Shown here piece by piece: positions 8,545 to 15,792 of a stretch of 35,413 bases of DNA. The notes under the pieces are model-generated. The model ran no database searches, was not told where the DNA came from, and saw nothing but the letters and a program-made list of their open reading frames with translations. The translations under genes were made by a program, and so were the position numbers. Source of the stretch: Bacillota bacterium (GTDB lineage: Bacteria; Bacillota; Bacilli; Paenibacillales; NBRC-103111); contig JAEWIS010000006.1 of assembly GCA_023386955.1 (NCBI GenBank), positions 1 through 35,413 on the forward strand, written 5' to 3'. How positions within the stretch are numbered: position 1 is the stretch's first letter; every line of letters starts with the position of its first letter.

Positions 8545-9010
8545 ATGCTGGCAGGAAAAAGCCCAGATATCACGGAAGAGACTGCGGACAAGTCCAAGCC
8601 GAAGTCAGAGATGATCGAAACAAGCAATCTGGTAACTGAGGTCAGTAAACACCATTCGACGAAGAAGTGGATTCGCTTGTTTATGTTGGAGAAGTTGATG
8701 AGGATGAATATATCTCTTGGAGACCTGTAGAAAAGAAAACCACACATGATTTTAGTTACCTATAGGAATTGAGGGCAACGGGCTTATTGTTGTAGTGGAT
8801 AATCGAGACGGTTCTGTGAAACTTGAGGATTTTGAACGTACTTCATTTGAAGTCGTCCGGAAAAGTCTGTCTTGGAAGCTTCAAACACGTTTTGTCGACA
8901 GCCTCATCCCTGTATTCAACGCATTTGTCCAACATCTCCCTCACGCCGATCCAGTGATTCTGCATCATGTCAAAACAGGAAGCTTTTTCCTTATTGTATG
9001 GAACAAATGA
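8545..9010 (+). pseudogene. Decayed coding remnant, read across three frames
   Basis: Three short stretches of protein-like sequence follow one another in different frames: from ATG 8545 (AGKSPDITEETADKSKPKSE), then from about 8673 in another frame (VYVGEVDEDEYISWRPVEK, stop at 8763), then a third frame from 8762 (GIEGNGLIVVVDNRDGSVKL ... FVDSLIPVFNAF, stop at 9008). Read in order they make a plausible ~150-residue soluble protein broken by two frameshifts. The middle part loosely recalls small immunity-type proteins, which would suit its place behind a toxin/immunity pair, but I cannot name the family. It may instead be unrelated fragments. Confidence 0.35.
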
Positions 9011-9014
9011 AGGT

Positions 9015-9200
9015 TTAACGGAACTCAGCGACGCTTAAACGGCAAAATTACCCTCTGCAGTTTTCTAACGGAACTCTCCGACTCTTAGAGGCATAGGAGT
9101 GGGAGAAAAGCAGACAAATGGAGCTGTAAGAGCGGCTGAGTTCCGTTACATTCTAAACGGGCCGTATTTTTCCGGCTAAGAGCCGCTAAGTTCCGTTACA
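9015..9200. repeat. Palindromic intergenic repeat, copy A (left of the particle genes)
   Basis: The 186-bp element begins TAACGGAAC and ends GTTCCGTTACA. It contains four related ~22-nt units: two forward (AACGGAACTC...CTTA at 9016 and 9067) and two inverted (TAAGAG...GTTCCGTTA at 9127 and 9177), spaced 50-60 bp apart, so the whole element can fold on itself. A second copy lies at 34968-35152. It has no coding capacity. Confidence 0.88.
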
Positions 9201-9576
9201 TCAATGCGCCCACAATTTTGCTCAAAGTACCTCCCACAATACCGTCCGTACGCGCTCGAACATCAATTCTGACGCCAAACAAAGGTTGTCCAATCCGTCA
9301 CATGGAATCCATACCGATTCCGAAGCTCCCTCCTGGTGGCTCCTGCTGAATCGGTATTCACCTGGACGGGCTTTTCGGACAGCCTCTTTTACATTCTGCG
9401 TAAGTCCCATGGCCAATCAACCAAACCAGTACGTAGTTTCTTCTTCTTGTACTACGATGTCTAATTACATCCCTAACCCCTCCCCCCAAACATTCCCCAT
9501 CCCCCAGTTGTACATCTCCCCCCAGCATTTACTTATAGATGAAGGAAAAAACGAAGGGCAAGGAAAGACGGATGCC
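9201..9576. other. Leader region before the particle operon, no gene seen
   Basis: An in-frame extension of the ATPase gene runs through this stretch but its translation has no family character and no ribosome binding site. A 64-codon minus-strand frame (9222-9416) also lacks support. The only plausible promoter-like elements, TTGTAC (9508-9513) and TATAGA (9534-9539), are 20 bp apart and not convincing. The transcription start of the operon presumably lies here or further upstream. Confidence 0.5.
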
Positions 9577-11865
9577 ATGAAAAAAAACGATAAAGCAGCA
9601 AGAAACGCGAGGCTTAGCCTCGTTGGGGGCAATGTGCCTGCCGCGGCAGAAACCGTGGAGGGTTACCGCTCCAGTCTGGAGCATCTGACGGATGAGCTGG
9701 AGCGGCTGGAGCTTCGACTAAGGCTTCAGCTGGTGCTGGAGGACAAAACCTTTCCCGGAAACGGGCTGCCGGCGCTGCCGTTCCTTGAGGGACATCTGCC
9801 GACTTTCCCGGAGGGAGAGGCAGAAGTTTCCCCGGAGACGGATGCCGGTGATTTCTCCCGAGAGCTTGCCAGACTCACCAGGCGCATCGCACAAAAAGTG
9901 GAAGCAAGCCATCAATCGGGAATCAAGCTGCCCCTTCCCCGGCTCTCGCAGCAGCTGAAGCTGAAGCCGCTGGAGGAAGACATCCTCATCGCTTGTTTGG
10001 CTCCCGAGCTGGACCGCAGGTTCGAGGCCATGTATGCCTATCTTCAGGATGACCTTACGTCCAAGAGTCCAACGGTGGATTTGCTGCTTCGGCTGTTTAC
10101 TTCAACGGATGAGGAACGGGCGGCGGCGCGGCTGATTTTTGATAAAGCCTCTCCCCTGATGCGGGTTCTGATGGATACAGCAGGGGAGTGGAAGGACAGC
10201 CGGATTCCCCTCCTGGCCAAGCCGTTGAAGCTGGAGAACTGGACGGTCAATCATCTGCTCGGATTTCAGATGCTGGATGAGCGGTTGCTGGAGGCTGCCG
10301 AACTATGCTTCCCTCATCTGGAGCCTCAGCCTGCAGCCGCATCCTTACTCGCCGGTACAGCAGAGGACATCGTCCGGTTTGTCCGCTATTACAGCACCAA
10401 GGAAACCATCCCTCATCATCTGTTTTACTGCTGCGGCCCGGACGGAGCGGAGGCCGTGAATGCTATAAAGGCGGCCTGCATCAGCCTGGAGCGTCCCCTC
10501 CTTATGGTGAATACGGACAGCCTGCCGATGTTAGATGGCGATTACACCCAACTGCTCGGCCTGCTTGGGCGGCATGCTCTTCTGGATGATACTGCATTAT
10601 GCTTGGTTGGTTTTGATTCCCTGACAGCCGAAGGTGAAGGTGATCGCAGCAGGCGAAGAATCAAGCCGCTGCTGGAGATGCTGTGCTCCTGTGCACCGCT
10701 GGCTTTTATTGTGGGGGAATCCTCCTGGAGCCAGCAGCTGCCCGACCGGGAGATGAATTTTATCCAGATCGACCTCACGCCTCCCAATGAACAACACCGC
10801 CTGACCATGTGGGAGCATTACAGCCGGGATTATACGCTTCTTCCCCAGATCGACCTGACGGAGTTTACGGACAAGTTCCGGTTTACACCGGGGCAGATCC
10901 GCGCCGCATTGCGGAACGGGGAAAATCTGGCGGTGTGGAAGGGGAGCGGCGCCGCAGAGAGCCTGGACGGATCACCTGCCCGCATCGGAGAAAAGGAGCT
11001 TTATGAGTCCTGCTATCTCCAGTCCGGCAGGAGCCTTCAAGCTCTGGCCATCAAGGTGAAGCCCTTCTACAGCTGGGACATGCTGGTGCTTCCCACTGAT
11101 CAGACAGACCAGCTCCGGGAGATATGCCGGCAGATGAAGCACCGCGCCCTGGTATATGGCAGGTGGGGCTTCGACAAGCGGCTGTCGTTGGGGAAGGGCA
11201 TGAATGTGATGTTTGCCGGGCCGCCGGGTGTCGGGAAAACCATGGCGGCAGAGGTTATAGCCGGTGAGCTGAGTCTGGAGCTGTACAAGATCGATGTTTC
11301 CCAGATTGTCAGCAAGTACATCGGGGAAACGGAGAAGAATCTGTCCCGGATCTTCAAGGAGGCGGAAACCTCCAACGCCATTCTGTTCTTTGATGAGGCG
11401 GATGCCCTGTTCGGCAAACGCTCGGAGGTAAAGGATGCCCATGACCGGTATGCCAACGTGGAAACCAGCTACCTGCTGCAGAAGATGGAGGAATATACCG
11501 GCATTGTGATTCTGGCTACGAATCTGAGCCAGAATCTGGACGAGGCGTTCCTCCGGAGATTGCATGCCCGAGTCGAGTTTCCGTTCCCGGAAAAGCCGCA
11601 GCGGGAGGCCATCTGGCGGGGGATGTTTCCCAAGGATGCGCCATTGGACGCCAATCTGGATTTTGCCTTTATGGCGGACAAGCTGAATCTGGCAGGGGGC
11701 AGCATCAAGAATATGGCGCTGAACGCGGCCTTCTTCGCAGCCCACGAGGGCTCCCCCATCGGGATGAGGCATATTATGCTGGCGGCCAAGCGGGAATACA
11801 TCAAGCAGGGCAAAACCTTTTTGAAGACGGATTATGACCCTTACGACAAGCTAATGGAGGTGTAA
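9577..11865 (+). CDS. AAA+ ATPase of the eCIS (Afp15/Pvc15-like)
   Basis: The 762-residue protein has a C-terminal AAA+ module with Walker A GPPGVGKT (from residue 548), Walker B LFFDEAD (Asp at ~606), sensor-1 VILATN and an arginine-finger-like FLRRLHARVEFPFP. The N-terminal ~400 residues form a helical region plus a second, degenerate ATPase fold (LFYCCGPDGAEAVN, lacking a working P-loop). This tandem layout is that of the eCIS-associated ATPase, needed for particle assembly in Afp/PVC systems. The longest frame starts at 9286, but AGGAAAG (9561-9567) lies 9 nt before ATG 9577 and recognisable sequence begins there. It is the first gene of the particle run and is followed after 2 bp by the DUF4255 gene. 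Confidence 0.92.
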   Translation: MKKNDKAARNARLSLVGGNVPAAAETVEGYRSSLEHLTDELERLELRLRLQLVLEDKTFPGNGLPALPFLEGHLPTFPEGEAEVSPETDAGDFSRELARLTRRIAQKVEASHQSGIKLPLPRLSQQLKLKPLEEDILIACLAPELDRRFEAMYAYLQDDLTSKSPTVDLLLRLFTSTDEERAAARLIFDKASPLMRVLMDTAGEWKDSRIPLLAKPLKLENWTVNHLLGFQMLDERLLEAAELCFPHLEPQPAAASLLAGTAEDIVRFVRYYSTKETIPHHLFYCCGPDGAEAVNAIKAACISLERPLLMVNTDSLPMLDGDYTQLLGLLGRHALLDDTALCLVGFDSLTAEGEGDRSRRRIKPLLEMLCSCAPLAFIVGESSWSQQLPDREMNFIQIDLTPPNEQHRLTMWEHYSRDYTLLPQIDLTEFTDKFRFTPGQIRAALRNGENLAVWKGSGAAESLDGSPARIGEKELYESCYLQSGRSLQALAIKVKPFYSWDMLVLPTDQTDQLREICRQMKHRALVYGRWGFDKRLSLGKGMNVMFAGPPGVGKTMAAEVIAGELSLELYKIDVSQIVSKYIGETEKNLSRIFKEAETSNAILFFDEADALFGKRSEVKDAHDRYANVETSYLLQKMEEYTGIVILATNLSQNLDEAFLRRLHARVEFPFPEKPQREAIWRGMFPKDAPLDANLDFAFMADKLNLAGGSIKNMALNAAFFAAHEGSPIGMRHIMLAAKREYIKQGKTFLKTDYDPYDKLMEV

Positions 11866-11867
11866 CC

Positions 11868-12440
11868 GTGGCTGTAGATACCGGTACGGTAATAAGAGAT
11901 GTAAGCAACAGCATGAAGGCGCTTTTGAAGGCCCATGTTCCGGAGCTGAATGACGACAGCTATATCAGCTTCGGCTCCCCCAGCGATATTGACAGCTCAA
12001 CCATGCGGCTCTCCATGTGCCTGTATTACATGAGTCACAGTCCCAGCATGCGCAACAGCGAGCGGGAGGAGATTGGCGGAACGGATGAATTCCGCTACCC
12101 TCCGGCCTATCTGGACCTGTATTACCTCTTGACCCCCTACGCCAAGGACAGGGAGACGGAGCAGCTGATCCTGGGAAGGATTTTCCAGCTGTTTCATGAG
12201 CATCCGGTGTTATCCGGCAGTGACCTGGCGGGCAATCTGACGGCGTGCGGCAATGACAAAATCCGCATTTCCTATAATAACCTGACCATTCAGGATATTA
12301 AGCAGCTGTGGGAGGTTTTCCCGGGAAAGCCGGCCAAGGTAAGCCTGTCCTATCTGGTGTCTCCGGTGAGACTGCCTGCCGAGAGGACCATAACCATCCC
12401 GAAGGTTCTGGCCAGAGAGCTGGGAGTCCGTCCGATCTAG
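11868..12440 (+). CDS. DUF4255 / Pvc16-family tail terminator (cap) protein
   Basis: The 190-residue product matches the DUF4255 (Pvc16) family: N-terminal IRDVSNSMKALL, a central YPPAYLDLYYLLTPYAKD and C-terminal KVSLSYLVSPVRL. In Afp and PVC particles the homologue caps the end of the tube and sheath and stops elongation. The start is GTG, supported by GGAGGTG ending 5 nt upstream and overlapping the end of the ATPase gene, so the two are translationally coupled. Length is in the usual family range. The pairing ATPase-Pvc16 is a conserved eCIS neighbourhood. Confidence 0.88.
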   Translation: MAVDTGTVIRDVSNSMKALLKAHVPELNDDSYISFGSPSDIDSSTMRLSMCLYYMSHSPSMRNSEREEIGGTDEFRYPPAYLDLYYLLTPYAKDRETEQLILGRIFQLFHEHPVLSGSDLAGNLTACGNDKIRISYNNLTIQDIKQLWEVFPGKPAKVSLSYLVSPVRLPAERTITIPKVLARELGVRPI

Positions 12441-12498
12441 GGCCTGTCTTCAAACCCGCCCTGGTCCCCGCCATCCTTTTTTTTGAAGGGAGTGATTC

Positions 12499-12600
12499 AT
12501 GCAAAATATTCTGTTTATGCCAAGCAGCATCCTGGTCCAGCATTACCGCCCCGGAAGCTTGAGGGGGACAACAAAATCAGCTATTTCAAGGAGGATATGA
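12499..12600 (+). CDS. Possible 33-residue leader peptide before the sheath gene
   Basis: ATG 12499 is preceded at 6 nt by AAGGGAG (12486-12492) and opens a 33-codon frame (MQNILFMPSS...) that stops one base before the sheath ATG. Its end overlaps the sheath's ribosome binding site (AAGGAGG, 12588-12594), so its translation could influence sheath initiation. The sequence resembles no known protein and the frame may be accidental. It is recorded because the initiation signal and the placement are both good. Confidence 0.25.
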   Translation: MQNILFMPSSILVQHYRPGSLRGTTKSAISRRI

Positions 12601-12601
12601 G

Positions 12602-14137
12602 ATGCCTAACTATTTATCGCCGGGAGTATATGTGGAAGAAGTATCCAGTGGAATTAAGCCCATCGCCGGTGTGGGAACATCGGTAGGCGCATTCGTCGGA
12701 ATTGCGGAGAAGGGCACCATCGGCAAGGCTGTTCTGGTGACCAACTGGAGCCAGTTCATCAATGAATTCGGCCAATTTATCCCGAACGGATATCTGGCTT
12801 ATGCCGTGTATAATTTTTTCTCCGAAGGCGGCACAAGCTGCTATGTGGTGAGAGCGGCGCCCAAGGATATTAAGCCGGCCGCACTGGTCATCAAGGATAC
12901 GGACAGCTTCGACCTGTTCAAGGTTTCCGCCCGTTCCGAAGGGGAATGGGGCAACCGGATCTCCGTGAAGCTCAGCGCCTCCTCCAACAAGCAGCAATTC
13001 GGCTTCAAGATGGTGGTCCAATATCTTCTGGACAGCGAGTTTGATGATGAATATGCCGGGGATGAGGACGGCAAAATTGTGGAGGTATTCGATAATCTCC
13101 TGCTGATCAACTTCGAGGAGAAGATCAATGAGGTGTCCGCCTTTGTCAAGGTTACACCTCTGGTGGATCTGACCATTCTGGAAAATATGGAAAAAACACC
13201 TGCCTTCAACGAAAGCGCCCTTTCCCTCAGCGGCGGCGTCAACGGCATGAATCCGGTGGATTTCCTTGGCGATGCTGCCACCAGAGACGGTATTCACGCC
13301 TTTGATACCATCGACGGCATCAATATTGTGGCGGCACCTGATCTTGCGGATATGGCATACAGCCGTGGCACTATCCTGGATATGCTGAACTACTGCAAAC
13401 AAAGAAAAGACTGCATCTTCCTGGTGGACCCGCCCCACGGCTTAACGCCCTCCGAGGTAAAGGACTTCAAGGAAGGAGCCGGCAGCTATGCGGGCAACTC
13501 CTTCAATACCTCTTACGGCGCCCTGTATTATCCATGGGTGTATATCAATGATCCGCTGACCGGCAAGCAGAAGCTGGTGCCTCCCTCCGGCGGCGTCGCC
13601 GGAACCTACGCTTACGTCGATTCCGTACGCGGAGTTCACAAGGCGCCTGCCGGCACAACGGACGGCTATCTGGATTCGGTGGTGGGCATCGAGAAGATTG
13701 TGACCAAGGCGGAGCAGGAGCTCCTGAATCCCCATGGGATTAATGTCATCCGTTCCTTGCCGGAGGGCATCTGCGTATGGGGAGCCAGAACCCTGTCCTC
13801 CGATTCCGAATGGAGCTATGTCAACGTGCGGCGCCTCATGATGTACATCGAGGAATCCCTGGATGAAGGCAGCCAATGGGTGGTATTCGAGCCCAACGAT
13901 CCGAGCCTCTGGGGCAAGGTAAAGCGCAACCTGACCGCATTCCTGACCCGGGTTTGGAGAGACGGCGCTTTGTACGGCTCTACCCAGGAGGAGGCCTTCT
14001 TCGTGAAGGTGGATGAGGAGAACAACCCTCCGGCCATCCGCGATGCAGGACAATTGATCATTGAAGTGGGAGTAGCACCGGTGAAGCCTGCCGAGTTCGT
14101 CGTGATCCGGGTCAGCCAGAAAACACTGTCCAAATAA
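12602..14137 (+). CDS. Contractile sheath protein (Afp2-4-like)
   Basis: The 511-residue product is a phage-tail sheath protein: it opens with LSPGVYVEEVSSG, followed by GVGTSVGAFVG, and its C-terminal domain has the conserved YVNVRRLMMYIEESLDEG and a late FFVKVDEENNPP. Six-subunit rings of this protein contract and drive the tube into the target. Afp has three sheath paralogues; here only one gene is seen, as in simpler eCIS. AAGGAGG 7 nt upstream is a near-ideal ribosome binding site, consistent with high demand. The gene is followed after 23 bp by the tube gene. Confidence 0.95.
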   Translation: MPNYLSPGVYVEEVSSGIKPIAGVGTSVGAFVGIAEKGTIGKAVLVTNWSQFINEFGQFIPNGYLAYAVYNFFSEGGTSCYVVRAAPKDIKPAALVIKDTDSFDLFKVSARSEGEWGNRISVKLSASSNKQQFGFKMVVQYLLDSEFDDEYAGDEDGKIVEVFDNLLLINFEEKINEVSAFVKVTPLVDLTILENMEKTPAFNESALSLSGGVNGMNPVDFLGDAATRDGIHAFDTIDGINIVAAPDLADMAYSRGTILDMLNYCKQRKDCIFLVDPPHGLTPSEVKDFKEGAGSYAGNSFNTSYGALYYPWVYINDPLTGKQKLVPPSGGVAGTYAYVDSVRGVHKAPAGTTDGYLDSVVGIEKIVTKAEQELLNPHGINVIRSLPEGICVWGARTLSSDSEWSYVNVRRLMMYIEESLDEGSQWVVFEPNDPSLWGKVKRNLTAFLTRVWRDGALYGSTQEEAFFVKVDEENNPPAIRDAGQLIIEVGVAPVKPAEFVVIRVSQKTLSK

Positions 14138-14160
14138 TGAAGTGAGAGGAGAACTATCCT

Positions 14161-14604
14161 ATGGCAACAGGCAAAAGATTGGATCCTTACCGCAATTACC
14201 GCTTCAGAGTCGTGATCGACGGCATTCAAACCGCCGCATTCGCGGATGCCACCATTCCCGATACCTCTACAGAAGCAGTTGACTACCGGGAGGGTGTTGA
14301 CGCCCCCCATTCCCGCAAGCTGTCCGGTCTCACCAAATTCGGCAACATCACCCTGAAGAAGGGCTTGACCGATTCCCTGGAGCTGTACAATTGGCGCAAG
14401 TCCATTGAGGACAAGGGTGCGCTTAAGAACCGGAAGAGTCTGTCCATTATCCTGGTGGATGAGGAAGGCAATGACAAGGCCCAATGGGACATTCTCGAAG
14501 CCTGGCCTATCAAATATGATGTCAGCGCACTTAGCGCCAAGGGCAATGAGGTTTCCGTGGAATCCATGGAGCTGGTGCATGAAGGCGTCCGTCGGGTGAA
14601 GTAA
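14161..14604 (+). CDS. Inner tube protein (Afp1-like, gp19 family)
   Basis: The 147-residue product belongs to the T4 gp19-like tail tube family: NYRFRVVIDGIQTAAFADAT at the N-terminus, LTKFGNITLKKGLTDSLELY in the middle, and VSVESMELVHEGVRRVK at the end. Hexamers stack into the rigid tube inside the sheath and carry cargo in the lumen. GAGAGGAGAA upstream gives a good ribosome binding site. A second, more distant paralogue lies at 15315. A long hairpin follows the stop codon and may set the abundance of this message. Confidence 0.92.
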   Translation: MATGKRLDPYRNYRFRVVIDGIQTAAFADATIPDTSTEAVDYREGVDAPHSRKLSGLTKFGNITLKKGLTDSLELYNWRKSIEDKGALKNRKSLSIILVDEEGNDKAQWDILEAWPIKYDVSALSAKGNEVSVESMELVHEGVRRVK

Positions 14605-14620
14605 CATTCCATAGCATCAA

Positions 14621-14701
14621 GCAAACATCAAATTGAATGGATAAAATACGCCGCAAATGAGACAAGGGTATGTTTATCGCATTCAATTTGATGTTGTTTG
14701 C
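14621..14701. other. Long imperfect hairpin between tube and tail-assembly genes
   Basis: The left arm (14621-14645: GCAAAC, ATCAAATTGAATG, ATAAA) pairs with the right arm (14673-14701: TTTAT, CATTCAATTTGAT, GTTTGC) with only two small bulges, giving about 24 base pairs around a ~27-nt loop. There is no T-tract after it, so it is not a simple terminator. It lies 16 nt after the tube stop codon, and the longest frame of the next gene would begin inside its right arm. Confidence 0.8.
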
Positions 14702-14754
14702 GGCATGGCGGGTATGATCCAGCGATGAAAAGCGAGTATGAGCGAGGTGCGGAT

Positions 14755-15123
14755 ATGGATATTTTGCAAACGGAATTCAGCTTTACCCTGCCCAAGGGTT
14801 ATGTGGATGAAACGGGCACGCTTCACAAGCAAGGCACCATGCGGTTGGCTACTGCAGCCGATGAGATTATGCCTCTCCGGGATTCCCGGGTTCAGCAGAA
14901 CCCCGCCTATCTGACGGTGATTCTGCTCTCCCGGGTGGTGGTCAGCCTGGGCGGGCTCAAGATGATTACCCCCAGGGTCATCGAGGAGCTGTATACCTCC
15001 GATTTTGCATATTTGCAGGAAATGTACAACCGGATCAACCAGAACGGCGTGAATGCGGTCCAGGCCGTGTGCCCGAAGTGCGAGCAGCAATTTGACGTTG
15101 AAATGGAGCCGCTGGGGGAATAG
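14755..15123 (+). CDS. Small tail-assembly (chaperone-like) protein, eCIS conserved
   Basis: The 122-residue protein starts MDILQTEFSFTLPKGYVDE and contains MRLATAADEIMPLRDSRVQQ, YLTVILLSRVV and a C-terminal CPKCEQQFDVEME with a CxxC pair. I recognise it as the small conserved protein found after the tube gene in many eCIS and phage-like loci, usually annotated as phage tail assembly protein; its mechanism is not established. Upstream in-frame starts exist (14698, 14725), but AGGTG 5 nt before ATG 14755 and the onset of conserved sequence favour this one. Its last codons run through a GGGGG tract immediately before the stop, and a DUF6760 frame continues one base back, suggesting a frameshifted longer product. 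Confidence 0.75.
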   Translation: MDILQTEFSFTLPKGYVDETGTLHKQGTMRLATAADEIMPLRDSRVQQNPAYLTVILLSRVVVSLGGLKMITPRVIEELYTSDFAYLQEMYNRINQNGVNAVQAVCPKCEQQFDVEMEPLGE

Positions 15124-15161
15124 CCGGCTACCCTCTCGACCGCCTCTATGAGGAGGTAGCC
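15114..15161 (+). promoter_or_regulatory. Candidate -1 programmed ribosomal frameshift site
   Basis: In the frame of the tail-assembly gene the message reads CTG GGG GAA TAG. A one-base backward slip on the five-G run puts the ribosome into the DUF6760 frame (GGA ATA GCC GGC TAC). Five nucleotides after the slippery stretch, GGCTACC (15126-15132) pairs perfectly with GGTAGCC (15155-15161), with a CTC/GAG extension inside. Slip run, spacing and downstream hairpin match the architecture of known -1 sites, although the A-site codon re-pairs imperfectly. Confidence 0.5.
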
Positions 15162-15305
15162 TTCTTAACCTATTATCTGCACTGGGATTACCGGACAGTA
15201 CTGAATCTGGAGCATGCCGAACGGGAGCGCTGGTGCAAGGAAATCAGCAGGATTAACCAAAAGCTCAATGGAGAGGAAGACCAGAGGGGCTTTTTTGAGG
15301 CATAG
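15120..15305 (+). CDS. DUF6760 family protein lacking a canonical start codon
   Basis: This frame encodes 61 residues with AGYPLDRLYEEVAFLTYYL, then HWDYRTVLNLEHAERERWCK and EISRINQ, the hallmark of the DUF6760 family of small eCIS/phage-like proteins that follow the tail-assembly gene. There is no ATG, GTG or TTG in frame between the preceding stop (15099) and the conserved sequence; the position where other members start is ATA (15120), overlapping the stop of the upstream gene as ATAG. It must therefore be made from an AUA start, by re-initiation, or as the tail of a -1 frameshift product of the upstream gene. Its stop TAG forms part of the AGGAGG ribosome binding site of the next gene. 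Standard gene callers are likely to miss it. Confidence 0.72.
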   Translation: MAGYPLDRLYEEVAFLTYYLHWDYRTVLNLEHAERERWCKEISRINQKLNGEEDQRGFFEA

Positions 15306-15314
15306 GAGGACAAT

Positions 15315-15791
15315 ATGGGGCAGAATATTCTGAATGTCGCAGCGAAACGGAACTGGGTTCCCGGTTACAGGGAGGACCCCTATCTTGCTTATCATTTTAT
15401 TGTGGAGATTGACGGTCTCTCCGTAGCCGGATTTTCCGAGGTTTCCGGCTTAAGCGTGGAAACCCAGGTGGAACGGAAAACCTTCGGCGGAGAGAACCAC
15501 AAGGAGTTTGTATTCCTGTCCCAAACCAAATATTCGGATCTGACGCTGAAGAACGGCATGACCAACGACGATTATTTGTGGAACTGGTATCAAAATGTGA
15601 TAAACGGCGTGGTCCGGCGGCGAAGCGGCTCCATCTGTCTGTTGGATCACAGCGGCTCGCCCAAGCTGTGGTGGAACTTTATCGACGCATGCCCCATCAA
15701 GTGGGAGGGTCCGGCCTTCAGCGCATCCAGCAGTGCTGTTGCTGTGCAAAGCCTGGTTTTGACCCACAATGGGCTCTACAGGTACAGATAA
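15315..15791 (+). CDS. Second tube protein (Afp5-like tube initiator, gp19 family)
   Basis: The 158-residue product has the gp19-type tail tube fold signature: YLAYHFIVEIDGLSVAGFSE, a VERKTFGGENHKEF block, YSDLTLKNGMTNDDYLWNWY and a C-terminal VQSLVLTHNGLYRYR. In Afp/PVC a second tube-like protein of this kind forms the layer joining the tube to the hub. AGGAGG 4-5 nt upstream overlaps the stop codon of the DUF6760 frame, so translation is coupled. It is distinctly different in sequence from the tube gene at 14161, arguing for an adaptor role rather than a recent duplication. Confidence 0.88.
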   Translation: MGQNILNVAAKRNWVPGYREDPYLAYHFIVEIDGLSVAGFSEVSGLSVETQVERKTFGGENHKEFVFLSQTKYSDLTLKNGMTNDDYLWNWYQNVINGVVRRRSGSICLLDHSGSPKLWWNFIDACPIKWEGPAFSASSSAVAVQSLVLTHNGLYRYR

Positions 15792-15792
15792 C

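Noticed and set aside
9015..9200. Palindromic repeat considered as a phage attachment site or IS end
   Set aside because: No integrase or transposase gene is seen in the window, and the internal four-unit structure is more like an intergenic repeat family.
9222..9416. 64-codon minus-strand frame in the leader region
   Set aside because: Its translation looks fairly protein-like, but there is no ribosome binding site, no recognised family and no supporting neighbour.
9286..9576. 97-codon N-terminal extension of the ATPase
   Set aside because: No ribosome binding site at 9286, odd composition, and a good initiation signal at 9577 where homologous sequence begins.
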